From the NCBI GenBank assembly GCA_002439875.1, contig DJQB01000007.1:1-49360 (forward strand): DNA of 49,360 nt, read 5' to 3'. The notes below the pieces were generated by a model that was not told where the DNA came from, ran no database searches, and saw only the letters and a list, made by a program, of their open reading frames with translations. Position 1 is the stretch's first letter, and the number at the start of each line of letters is the position of its first letter. The position numbers were made by a program, and so were the translations under genes. Origin of the DNA: Bacteroidales bacterium UBA6397. Its GTDB lineage: Bacteria > Bacteroidota > Bacteroidia > Bacteroidales > UBA932. Shown in pieces: positions 8,494-15,977 of this stretch.

Positions 8494-10014
8494 TTAAAGA
8501 TGATGGGAGATCAGTTCCGCGAAGTCTTGGACCCTGACGGTGTCCGGGGTGGACTCTGAGAAGGTCTTTAGGCAGAGAGGGCAGGCGGTTACGATTGTTT
8601 GTGGGTTGTTTGCCAACAGGTTAGCGACAGAGGACTCAGTGATCTTGGCGCGGTCACGGGCGTCGAGGGTGAGACTGCCTAGGCTGCCTCCGCAGCAGAT
8701 GCTTTCATCGCCTTCTTTGGAGGCTTTCACCAAAGTGCCGACCTTACCTAGAACTTCACGAGGCTCTTTGTAAACTCCACAGCCGCGGCCAAGCTCGCAT
8801 GGATCGTGATAGACTACGCGCTCGTCTCCAGCGACTGGCTTCAGTTTGCCCTCTTCGGTCAGACGTTTGATGAACTGGGTGTAATGAAGGACATCAACGC
8901 CTTCGAGGGCATATTCATCTTTAAAGATTTTGTAACAGATTGGACAAGAGAGGACTAGGGTGCGGCAGCCGGAAGAGAGGATCATACTTCGGTTGGCGGA
9001 GATGGTCCCGTAGGCGGCATCTGCCTTGCCGGCCAGCATCAGAGGGCGGCCGCAGCATATTCCTCCATCGCGGTCGGCGAAGATGTAACCCACTCCAGCG
9101 GACTTGAAGACTTTTTCGACGGACTTGATGATCCTTGGGGTCAGGTGGGTCATGCAGCCGGCGAAGTACATTACTTTCTCTCCAGATGATGATTCTTGAA
9201 TATCAGAGGTCACTTCGACAGGCTCAAGGACCGGGAGGTTAGCCTTCAAATAGGAATAGTCATACGGCAGCGAATTGTTAACCGTGGCACGTTGGGCTCG
9301 TCTGAGCGACGGGGCGTCAACCCCGACGGGACAAAGCGCATGGCACTTGTCGCACATCAGGCACTTGTCAGCGATGTCATTGATCTTCCTTTCGTTATGC
9401 CGACGCAGGAAGCGGATGAAATAGACCGATGAATGTTTCAGATTCTTCTTCCGCACGTTCATAGGGCAGGCATCCAGACACAATCCACAGCTGGAGCAGG
9501 CGTAGATTTCCGCCTCAGCGACACCTTTGCGAGGATGACGGGGCTGGATGCCGGCATTGCGCAGCAAAATCCACAGAACCTCCGTCAGGATGTGCATGTA
9601 GCGGCTGAATGGCATCGCGGCGAAAAAGAGACCCAAACATATTGAATATGCCCACCACACCGGCATGAAGAACAATTTGTTTCCGAATATCCAGTGCCAC
9701 AGATGGTTGACGGGGACAGTCAGGAAACTTCCACCGCTTAGGTCTGCCGTGAAACTCTCGGCCAGAAGCCTCAACGGGAAAATCATCCAAAGACTGTAGA
9801 GAGCCACCCGGTCGGCCAGCGATGGCTTCGTGGTGTGGCGCATTCCAAGCACAATGGATCTGAATCTTTTGAATATAGCCAATCCGACTCCGGTAAGCAC
9901 ATAGAGCAGGAAGAAGTCCATCAGGAAAAAGAAGAACAATCCCCTTAACGTAACATGCCCGGGATTGATCCAGACAAAAAAGCGGTAGAAAATCGGGTAG
10001 AAAAGTCCTCCATC
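8494..10014 (-). CDS. HdrD/GlpC-like membrane iron-sulfur oxidoreductase subunit (start uncertain)
   Basis: About 500 residues. The N-terminal third has several hydrophobic helices (around LYVLTGVGLAIF and WWAYSICLGLFFAAM). Two 4Fe-4S motifs follow, CSSCGLCLDACP and CLMCDKCHALCP. The last 200 residues hold two cysteine-rich CCG modules (GICCGRPL...CPICYKIF and SICCGGSL...CPLCLKTF). This is the plan of heterodisulfide-reductase D/GlpC-type subunits that pass electrons between the quinone pool and soluble partners. The coding frame is good up to about 10014 but has no start there: an ATG at 10013 is one base out of frame, and the first in-frame ATG (9921) would cut into a helix. A lost base near 10013 is likely. 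It is last of a damaged operon. Confidence 0.72.
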   Translation of the reverse strand, partial: DGGLFYPIFYRFFVWINPGHVTLRGLFFFFLMDFFLLYVLTGVGLAIFKRFRSIVLGMRHTTKPSLADRVALYSLWMIFPLRLLAESFTADLSGGSFLTVPVNHLWHWIFGNKLFFMPVWWAYSICLGLFFAAMPFSRYMHILTEVLWILLRNAGIQPRHPRKGVAEAEIYACSSCGLCLDACPMNVRKKNLKHSSVYFIRFLRRHNERKINDIADKCLMCDKCHALCPVGVDAPSLRRAQRATVNNSLPYDYSYLKANLPVLEPVEVTSDIQESSSGEKVMYFAGCMTHLTPRIIKSVEKVFKSAGVGYIFADRDGGICCGRPLMLAGKADAAYGTISANRSMILSSGCRTLVLSCPICYKIFKDEYALEGVDVLHYTQFIKRLTEEGKLKPVAGDERVVYHDPCELGRGCGVYKEPREVLGKVGTLVKASKEGDESICCGGSLGSLTLDARDRAKITESSVANLLANNPQTIVTACPLCLKTFSESTPDTVRVQDFAELISHHL

Positions 10015-11056
10015 CGGGGCGGCCGATGTCCTTGCCGTTCTTGCCGAGGAACTTGCGGGCGGGGTCATATTCAACACCCATCTTGTCCAGGAGCGGCTCG
10101 ACGCTGACCTGGTGGGTCTGGAGTCCAAGGTCCCAAGGGTCGTAGCCGAGCACGAGGCCAGCCACTTCTTCGTAGGTGAACACTGGGATTCCGTGCCCCT
10201 GCTCTCCGTATGTCTTGCCGGTCGATTCCGCGATCACATATTGCCATCTGTCAAGGAAATACGGGCATCCTGGGCAGTTGGTGATGATCATGTCCGGGTG
10301 GAACGGCTCCATGCTCTCGAACTTCTTGTGGGTGTTGGAGATGGAGTAGCTTCTGTTGCCCTTGATGAGGTACTGGCGAAAGCCGAATCCGCAGCAGTGC
10401 CGGCGCTCCGGATAGTCAACGATCTCGCCACCCCACGCCTCGACCATTCCGACGAGGACGTAAGGATATTCAGCGCCCCCGACTCCCTTTGACGGGAACA
10501 TCTTCGAATAGTGGCAGCCGATGTGCTCCACCACACGGAGCGGGCGGCCGGTGTGAATATTCACGAGCTTGTGTTTCGCCTGAGCCGCGATGAGGTTGCG
10601 GTACTTGTAGATGAGGTCGCTGGCGTGCACAAGGAATTTCGGCTTGCTGAACTCCAATTTGCAGGACTTCCAAAGGTTCTAGCGCACCTTTGCCTCCAGC
10701 TCAGGGAACTCCCGCCAAGTCTCCATCGTCTCGCAGTAGAGGCCGAAGGAGGTGATGCAGGAGCAGACGTAGTTCTCGTAGCCGTTCTTCGTCATGAGTG
10801 CGAACTGGCGCGCGATGATCGTCATCACGGTCTCTTGCGGGATGGTGTCTGAGTGGTAGGCGATGCCACCACAGGTGGTGTGATGCTCAGTCTCGAATAT
10901 ATCCTTGCCCAGTTCCTGCCTTGTTATCCTCAGGAAAGTCGCCTCCGACGCAGGAAAGAAACTCTGCCTGATGCAGCTGCGGACGTAGAAATAGTGATCG
11001 TCCGGTATCTCTTTCTGGTAGTCTGACCAGATTTTCTGTTTGCCTTCGTAGATCAT
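10013..11056 (-). pseudogene. HdrB-like subunit interrupted by an in-frame TAG and a probable 3' frameshift
   Basis: Two CCG-type modules mark this as a heterodisulfide reductase subunit B-like protein, a cytoplasmic thiol/iron-sulfur electron carrier. The first module (VRSC, then TTCGG, then CSC) runs from ATG 11056. A TAG (10681-10679) then stops it after 125 residues. The same frame continues at once with good coding sequence (NLWKSCKLEFSKPKFLVHAS) into the second module (HIGCHY, RRHCCGFG, NCPGCPYFLD). After GKDIGRP, near 10020, this frame turns to unrelated sequence while the adjacent frame picks up the next protein. The stop is a nonsense mutation or a sequence error; recoding is unlikely because TAG ends the polyprenyl synthase gene nearby. 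Confidence 0.72.
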
Positions 11057-11062
11057 TGAGGG

Positions 11063-11757
11063 CTATTGATTTAAGTGTTTCGGATCACTGTCCGTGTAGA
11101 TTTTCGCTATGAACTCGTCCTCGGTAAGACCCATCTCCGCGGCCTTTTTCAGACCAGCCTCCCGAACTTTCTCCATCCTTTCGGTGGCTCCGGTCTCGTC
11201 AAAGATCCTTTTGAGCTGGTCACGGTCCTCCTGTGGGATGCGACGCATCGCTCCTGGTCCTTCTCCGTCCAGATTGGCACCGAGCCTTTCGAACACATCG
11301 TCCAGATGCTTCTCCTCCCATTCCCAGACCTTTCCGGCCTCCGGGTGCCCGGCATAGTCAAAGCGACGTGGATAGACGCAGTAGCCGTAGTCCAACACGT
11401 TGGCGCACAAGTCCTTGGTCAAAAGGAACTGCTGACGGCCTTTCTCCGATTCGATGAAATAGCCAAGCTCGATGGAAAGGTTGCGCAAAGCCATGATGAT
11501 GAGCCCCGGAGCGTTCTTCCGAGGACATCTCGTCACGCAGCTCATACACTCACCGCAGTACCAGATCGTGTCGCTTTTGAGCAACTTCTCAATCTCGTTC
11601 TCATCCTTGCTCTGGACGATGCCACTATCCTTCTCGGATCGTAACGATAGAACTCCGCCGCCGGGCAGATGGCCGTGCACGTGCCGCAGTTGATGCATGC
11701 GTTAAGGCCTTCCTTCAGGCGATAGTCCTTCATCAGGAGGTCATACAGTCTGCCCAC
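11063..11757 (-). pseudogene. HdrC-like 4Fe-4S subunit, frameshifted
   Basis: The product would be an HdrC-like ferredoxin-type subunit of about 230 residues. The first 4Fe-4S motif, CINCGTCTAICP, lies in one frame that leads to YDPRRIVA. The second, CGECMSCVTRCP, lies in the next frame, entered at IVQSKDENEIEKLLKSD. One missing base near 11626 would restore a continuous protein. Start is either GTG 11757, inside the marR 3' end, or ATG 11733. The C-terminal 130 residues are charged and helical (KRIFDETGATERMEKVREAG) and finish just before hdrB. Homologues feed electrons to HdrB. Because both cluster motifs are intact, the damage looks recent or is a sequencing error. Confidence 0.72.
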
Positions 11758-12235
11758 CGCCTTTCTTTTTAGTCGGATATTTCTTCGCGAGTCCCTCAAG
11801 ATCGGACTTAGGGTTCATGTTCCTTTCCATCTGCGCAAGTGTCTTGACGAAGGTCTCCAGTTCCTCACGCGGAATGTCCCCGGCAATCGTGGCGACCGCC
11901 TCAAGCGAAAGTTCCGTCACCTTGTCCTTGATTTTCCGGGAATATGGCGTGACCTCGATGAGGTTCTGCCTCCTGTCCTTTGGATTGCTCATGCGGCGGA
12001 CAAGTTTCCTGTTCTCCAACCCGTCTATCAGTTTCACAATGGAGTTTTTGTCCCTCATCGTGATGTCGGCGATCTGCTGCTGGGTCAGCACGCCCTCGTC
12101 CCAGAGCGTGTCCATCACAAGAAACTGCTCCGGTGTCAGGTTGAACCCGCCCCTCTGGAACACCTCCGACATACACTGCTTCACGCTGTTGTGCGCGATG
12201 TTAAGAAACATCAGTATCTGCTTTTCCAGTACCAT
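11741..12235 (-). CDS. MarR-family transcriptional regulator
   Basis: A 164-residue cytoplasmic winged-helix protein. The recognition region LTQQQIADITMRDKNSIVKLIDGLENRKLV and the wing signature MSNPKDRRQNLIEVT are typical MarR features, near residues 50-100. MarR dimers usually bind short palindromes and release DNA on binding a ligand. The last codons overlap the hdrC-like reading frame, so it is the first gene of that operon and probably controls it. Its own promoter lies at 12266-12295, and a perfect 30-bp inverted repeat sits just upstream of that. The Lys/Gly tail KKYPTKKKGGGQ is unusual but low-complexity. The ligand is unknown. Confidence 0.88.
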   Translation of the reverse strand: MVLEKQILMFLNIAHNSVKQCMSEVFQRGGFNLTPEQFLVMDTLWDEGVLTQQQIADITMRDKNSIVKLIDGLENRKLVRRMSNPKDRRQNLIEVTPYSRKIKDKVTELSLEAVATIAGDIPREELETFVKTLAQMERNMNPKSDLEGLAKKYPTKKKGGGQTV

Positions 12236-12265
12236 ATCTTATAGTAGGACCTTTTACTCTTTTTG

Positions 12266-12295
12266 CAAAGGTAACACAAAAAGACGGAAGAGCAA
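12266..12295 (-). promoter_or_regulatory. Promoter of the marR-hdr operon
   Basis: On the minus strand: TTG (12295-12293), 19 bp, TACCTTTG (12273-12266), then about 30 bp to the ATG. It fits TTTG-N19-21-TAnnTTTG with a shortened -33 element. Confidence 0.55.
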
Positions 12296-12313
12296 TCAGT
12301 CGCGAAAATAATA

Positions 12314-12381
12314 GGTCAGGAGAAAATAAATTTTCAAATTTTGCACGTTACCAAAATTTGAAAATTTATTTTCTCCTGACC
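12314..12381. repeat. Perfect 30-bp inverted repeat with 8-nt loop
   Basis: Left arm 12314-12343 and right arm 12352-12381 are exact reverse complements, separated by CACGTTAC. The ends are GGTCAGGAG/CTCCTGACC and the inner arms are A+T-rich. It lies after the rsgA stop and before the marR promoter. As RNA from either strand it would be a 30-bp hairpin, so a terminator for rsgA is the simplest reading, though a miniature mobile element or an operator-like cruciform is possible. Confidence 0.85.
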
Positions 12382-12400
12382 CGAATTATTGAACCCGCAC

Positions 12401-13351
12401 TTACCGGAATTTCTTGTCCTCTTCGAGCATGCCGAGGTAGGAATTGTAGCGCTCGGGGGAGATTTGGCCATTATCAACAGCCTGCTTGACAGCGCAGCCT
12501 GGCTCGTGGGTGTGGGTGCATGGGGCGAAACGGCAGTCGCGCGAGTACTTGAGCATTTCAGGGAAGTAGAGGGCGATCTCTTCTTTTTCAAGGTGAACCA
12601 GGCCGAAGCCTCTCAGGCCTGGGGAGTCAATGATGAATCCGCCGGAAGCCAAGGGGTACATCTCATACAGAGAGGTTGTGTGACGACCTTGAAGATGAGC
12701 GAGGGAGATGTCACCGACCTTCGGATTCAAGGACGGATCCAAAGCCTTGATTATGGAGGACTTCCCTACTCCGGACTCTCCGGAGAAAAGGCAGATGTGC
12801 CCTTCCTCGGGACCTCCGATGGCAGCCTTCAGTTCATCAATCCCTTCTCCAGTCAAAGCGGAGGTCTCTATCACACGATAGCCGGCACTCTCATAGATCC
12901 TGTGAAAATCAGCGAGTTGCTCAGGAAATTCTTTTCTGAATATGTCAACCTTGTTCAGGACGATGGTGGCCGGAATGCCATAGACCTCGCAAGTCACCAG
13001 CAGCCTGTCAAGGAACGGCAGCTTGATTTCCGGGAAAAAAAGAGTCACAACGATGAACGCCCTGTCCAAATTGGCGGCGATCACGTGCGACTGCCTTGAA
13101 AGGTTGGTCGAGCGGCGGATCACATAGTTCTTGCGGTCCAGCACCTCTAAGATAGATGCGGGATGAGTGGCGGAAGGTTCTTCTGAATATTCATAAGTCA
13201 CCCTGTCGCCCACTGCCACTGGATTTGTCGCCTCGCTGCCTTTCAGGCGCACCTTGCCTTTTAGCACCGCAGGAAAAGGCCGCCACTCCGGCAACCTCGA
13301 AAGCAGGAAATGGCTTCCCGCGTTTTTGACCACTGTCGCTTGTCCTTTCAT
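12401..13351 (-). CDS. rsgA: Small ribosomal subunit biogenesis GTPase RsgA
   Basis: A 316-residue circularly permuted GTPase that acts late in 30S subunit maturation. The order is an OB-fold (about 1-80), G4 NKVD (133-136), the P-loop GESGVGKSS (191-199), GRHTT (222-226), G3 DSPG (242-245), then the zinc motif with Cys273, Cys278, His280 and Cys286. G4 before G1 is the mark of the permuted family. ATG 13351 is chosen: the frame can be extended only to a TTG at 13363, which lies inside a TATCTTTG promoter-like box. That box would leave only about 5 nt of leader, so the transcript may be nearly leaderless. It is a single gene between queF and the 30-bp inverted repeat. Confidence 0.96.
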   Translation of the reverse strand: MKGQATVVKNAGSHFLLSRLPEWRPFPAVLKGKVRLKGSEATNPVAVGDRVTYEYSEEPSATHPASILEVLDRKNYVIRRSTNLSRQSHVIAANLDRAFIVVTLFFPEIKLPFLDRLLVTCEVYGIPATIVLNKVDIFRKEFPEQLADFHRIYESAGYRVIETSALTGEGIDELKAAIGGPEEGHICLFSGESGVGKSSIIKALDPSLNPKVGDISLAHLQGRHTTSLYEMYPLASGGFIIDSPGLRGFGLVHLEKEEIALYFPEMLKYSRDCRFAPCTHTHEPGCAVKQAVDNGQISPERYNSYLGMLEEDKKFR

Positions 13352-13360
13352 ATTCAGCGA

Positions 13361-13394
13361 CAAAGATAGTCATTCCTTTGAATATAATAGCAAA
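13361..13394 (-). promoter_or_regulatory. Possible rsgA promoter
   Basis: On the minus strand: TTTG (13394-13391), 22 bp, TATCTTTG (13368-13361). The spacing is slightly long and the box sits only 9 bp before the ATG, so the leader would be nearly absent. Confidence 0.4.
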
Positions 13395-13435
13395 AATACG
13401 GAAAGGCACTTCGATAAGATCAGCGACCGAAAGCA

Positions 13436-13897
13436 TCACTCATGCGTGGCGAAACGCTGCTCGGCGAGGGCTTCGTACCTGGTGCCGGGACGTCCGTAGT
13501 TCGCATAAGGGTAGATGGAGATGCCGCCGCGCGGGGTGAAGAGGCCGGTAACCTCTATGTACTTGGGATCCATCAACTTGATGAGATCCTTCATGATCTT
13601 GTTGACGCAGTCCTCGTGGAAATCCCCGTGGTTGCGGAAACTGAACAGGTATAGTTTCAGGCTCTTGCTCTCAACCATCCGCACGTCTGGAATATAACTG
13701 ATCCGGATCTCAGCGAAGTCCGGCTGGCCCGTGATCGGACACAGGCTCGTGAACTCCGGACAGTTGAACCTTACCCAGTAGTCATTGCCTTGATGCTTGT
13801 TGACGAATGTCTCCAGAACCTCAGGAGCATAGTCACTTTTATATTCAGTCTTCTTTCCGAGGGACTGAAGGCCCTCCAATTCTCTTCCTTCCGCCAT
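13436..13897 (-). CDS. queF: NADPH-dependent 7-cyano-7-deazaguanine reductase (short, single-domain type)
   Basis: A 153-residue cytoplasmic enzyme of the T-fold superfamily that reduces the nitrile preQ0 to the amine preQ1 on the way to queuosine in tRNA. The catalytic cysteine Cys53 and Asp60 are in SLCPITGQPDFA; the substrate-binding QueF motif ESKSLK is at 76-81. Length matches the unimodular YkvM type rather than the 280-residue two-domain form. The next gene upstream on the same strand, 139 bp away, encodes a YhhQ-family transporter, which in E. coli takes up preQ0/preQ1. No queC, queD or queE is nearby. This suggests salvage of preQ0 followed by reduction. Confidence 0.95.
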   Translation of the reverse strand: MAEGRELEGLQSLGKKTEYKSDYAPEVLETFVNKHQGNDYWVRFNCPEFTSLCPITGQPDFAEIRISYIPDVRMVESKSLKLYLFSFRNHGDFHEDCVNKIMKDLIKLMDPKYIEVTGLFTPRGGISIYPYANYGRPGTRYEALAEQRFATHE

Positions 13898-14036
13898 TGT
13901 ATTTTTACTTAATTCTCAAAAGCAAGCGATCTGCTGTCAAAAAACTTGTCCCGCCCAAATAAGATAAGATCGCACTATAACTTTCTCCGCCGGCCATGGA
14001 ATATGCACATGAGTATTCCAGAATCAGCCGCCATAG

Positions 14037-14753
14037 CTATATTTCATTAACCTTAAATGGATTGTAAGAAATATTATTGTCATAGGTGTCAATCCCTTCG
14101 TGCGCCTTGACTTTTCTGACTACCCAAGAGGTGACTGGCAGGATCACAATCTCGTACAAGGTTTTAGCCACAACCTGAGTGAACATCAGATTGATTACTG
14201 CCTTAAATGGAAGCAAACCTCCGAACGCTATCGGGAAGAAGATCAGGGAATCTGTCGCCTCGCCCCCGATGGTGGAGATGATCGCCCTCCAGCCGAAGCC
14301 CTTGCCCTTAGTCGCCACCTTCATCTTGGACATGATCCATGCGTTGACGGTCGAGCCTGCGATAAAGGCCAAAAGAGAACCTATCATCGACCTTGGGACC
14401 AGCCCGAAAAGGGAGTTGAAGCTCTCCGCGGCTGCGTAACTGTCCTCGAACATCGGTTTGGGCAACTTCGTGACGATGAACGATGCGATGGACACGAACA
14501 GACACATCGCGAAGCCGATCCAGATTGTCAGACGGGCCTTTTTGTAACCATAAACCTCTGTAAGACAATCGTTCAGAATGTACGAAATCGGAAACAGAAG
14601 TACCGCACCAGTCAGTTGGACGGGAAGAGGCCCGACTTGCCAGAGTCTTGGGATGAAGATATTGGAAACTACCAGACACACGCAGAATGTCACTGACATC
14701 CAAACGTAGGTAACAGACAGCGTCTCACGCTGTTGATTAACTGAATTTGACAT
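14037..14753 (-). CDS. YhhQ/Vut-family queuosine precursor transporter
   Basis: A 238-residue inner-membrane protein with about six hydrophobic segments, including TYVWMSVTFCVCLVVSNIF and VQLTGAVLLFPISYIL. The family block LNDCLTEVYGYKKAR and the later STIGGEATDSLIFFPIAFGG are typical of the Vut_1 (YhhQ) family. E. coli YhhQ imports 7-deazaguanine precursors of queuosine. ATG 14753 (MSNSVNQQ) is chosen because the frame upstream of it crosses the likely promoter and starts only with TTG. The neighbour queF supports the queuosine role. An 80-nt leader lies between the -7 box and the ATG; it has some self-complementarity, but I cannot match it to a preQ1 riboswitch. Confidence 0.88.
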   Translation of the reverse strand: MSNSVNQQRETLSVTYVWMSVTFCVCLVVSNIFIPRLWQVGPLPVQLTGAVLLFPISYILNDCLTEVYGYKKARLTIWIGFAMCLFVSIASFIVTKLPKPMFEDSYAAAESFNSLFGLVPRSMIGSLLAFIAGSTVNAWIMSKMKVATKGKGFGWRAIISTIGGEATDSLIFFPIAFGGLLPFKAVINLMFTQVVAKTLYEIVILPVTSWVVRKVKAHEGIDTYDNNISYNPFKVNEI

Positions 14754-14831
14754 TGTCTTTCTTGTTTTTAACGTGGTTTCAAGAACACAGGGCCGTTCCT
14801 TTGTCAGAGGGCAGGACCCTTTTTGCGACCG

Positions 14832-14839
14832 CAAAGATA
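14832..14839 (-). promoter_or_regulatory. Probable -7 box of the YhhQ-type transporter gene
   Basis: It reads TATCTTTG on the minus strand, about 80 bp before the chosen ATG. No clear -33 element is seen. A plus-strand TATCTTTA at 14861-14868 may serve the divergent polyprenyl synthase gene. Confidence 0.45.
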
Positions 14840-14889
14840 CGAATATTCCATAAAAACACCTATCTTTACATTTCTTAAATAACGATCAA

Positions 14890-15873
14890 ATGCTTAATCC
14901 GGAAACAATCGACGCGGCGGTCAAGAATCTTTTCAGCGAAATAAAATTCACAGACAAGCCTTCTGGACTATACGATCCTCTCAGGTACATGATAGAGATC
15001 GGGGGAAAACGAATCAGGCCCACTTTGTGTCTCACGACATATTCACTCTACAAGGATGAGTTTACTCCAGAGATTCTGGAGCCGGCGGCGGGAATCGAAG
15101 TATTCCACAGCTTCACGCTGATCCACGACGACATCATGGACCGCTCTCCTCTTCGCAGAGGGGTGGACACGGTCTGGAAGAAATGGGACTCCGACACGGC
15201 CATCCTCTCGGGGGATGTGATGTGCATCGACAGTTACTCACGCATCGCCCATGCGCCGGCGGCACTCTTGGGCAGTGTGATGGCGTTGTTCTCCAAAACC
15301 GCAGCGGAAGTGTGCGAGGGACAACAGTTCGACATGGAGTTCGAACGGCTTCAGACAGTCCCGATGGCGGATTACATGAATATGATAGGTCTGAAGACAA
15401 GTGTCCTGATCGCCTGCGCGGCTAAAATGGGGGGTCTCATAGCAGGCGCGCCTGAAAAAGATCAGGATTGTCTCTATGACTATGGTTACAACCTTGGTTT
15501 GGCGTTTCAGGTTGCCGATGACTACCTCGACGCTTATGGCGACGTGAAAGTCTTCGGAAAACCCATCGGGGGCGACATACTCAACGAAAAGAAGAGCTGG
15601 CTGACCGTCAGGGCATTCGAGAAAGCCGACGATAAAGTCAAGACTGAACTTCTGGAAGCCATGTCAATGAAAGTGGAGACCGACAGGGAGAAAGCCTACA
15701 AAATCAGCAGGGTCAAAGACATCTACAACGCTCTTGAGGTAGGAGCAGATGCGAGGAAAGCCATCATTGATCTGACCGGAAAGGCTCTCAGATGCGTCTC
15801 CGGCATCTGTGACAGAGAGCGTTTCGAGATACTGCGCGGTTTCGCCGACCGTCTTGTCGGGCGCACCAAATAG
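14890..15873 (+). CDS. Polyprenyl (geranylgeranyl-type) diphosphate synthase
   Basis: A 327-residue cytoplasmic trans-prenyltransferase that condenses isopentenyl diphosphate with allylic diphosphates. The first aspartate-rich motif DDIMD is at 80-84, followed by RSPLRRG; the second is DDYLD at 210-214 with the KPIGGD segment after it. GGKRIRP (38-44) binds diphosphate. A phenylalanine five residues before the first motif, with no insertion inside it, resembles type I geranylgeranyl diphosphate synthases, so a C20 product is a reasonable guess, though a farnesyl or longer product cannot be excluded. It is divergent from the YhhQ gene and about 100 bp ahead of the mannose-1-phosphate guanylyltransferase gene, with no obvious functional link. 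Confidence 0.92.
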   Translation: MLNPETIDAAVKNLFSEIKFTDKPSGLYDPLRYMIEIGGKRIRPTLCLTTYSLYKDEFTPEILEPAAGIEVFHSFTLIHDDIMDRSPLRRGVDTVWKKWDSDTAILSGDVMCIDSYSRIAHAPAALLGSVMALFSKTAAEVCEGQQFDMEFERLQTVPMADYMNMIGLKTSVLIACAAKMGGLIAGAPEKDQDCLYDYGYNLGLAFQVADDYLDAYGDVKVFGKPIGGDILNEKKSWLTVRAFEKADDKVKTELLEAMSMKVETDREKAYKISRVKDIYNALEVGADARKAIIDLTGKALRCVSGICDRERFEILRGFADRLVGRTK

Positions 15874-15977
15874 TACAAGAGGGATACCGCATGGACAGGC
15901 GCTATAGGAATCTCAAGGATTTTTTCATAAATTTACAGACAAAGCCAAGTAAGCGTTAATAAAAGTACGGGAAAATT

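Noticed and set aside
8362..8559. A 65-residue frame across the 52-bp tandem repeat
   Set aside because: It overlaps the hdrD-like 3' end on the other strand and reads through the repeat; no support for a protein.
10679..10681. TAG as a pyrrolysine or other recoding site
   Set aside because: No recoding signals or pyl-type genes are seen, TAG ends the polyprenyl synthase gene, and two further lesions lie in the same operon, so mutation or error is simpler.
12389..13099. A 236-residue plus-strand frame opposite rsgA
   Set aside because: It is antisense to a complete, motif-rich GTPase.
14754..14831. A preQ1 riboswitch in the leader of the YhhQ-type gene
   Set aside because: The leader has some pairing but I could not match it to the preQ1-I or preQ1-II consensus by eye. 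A covariance-model search would be decisive.
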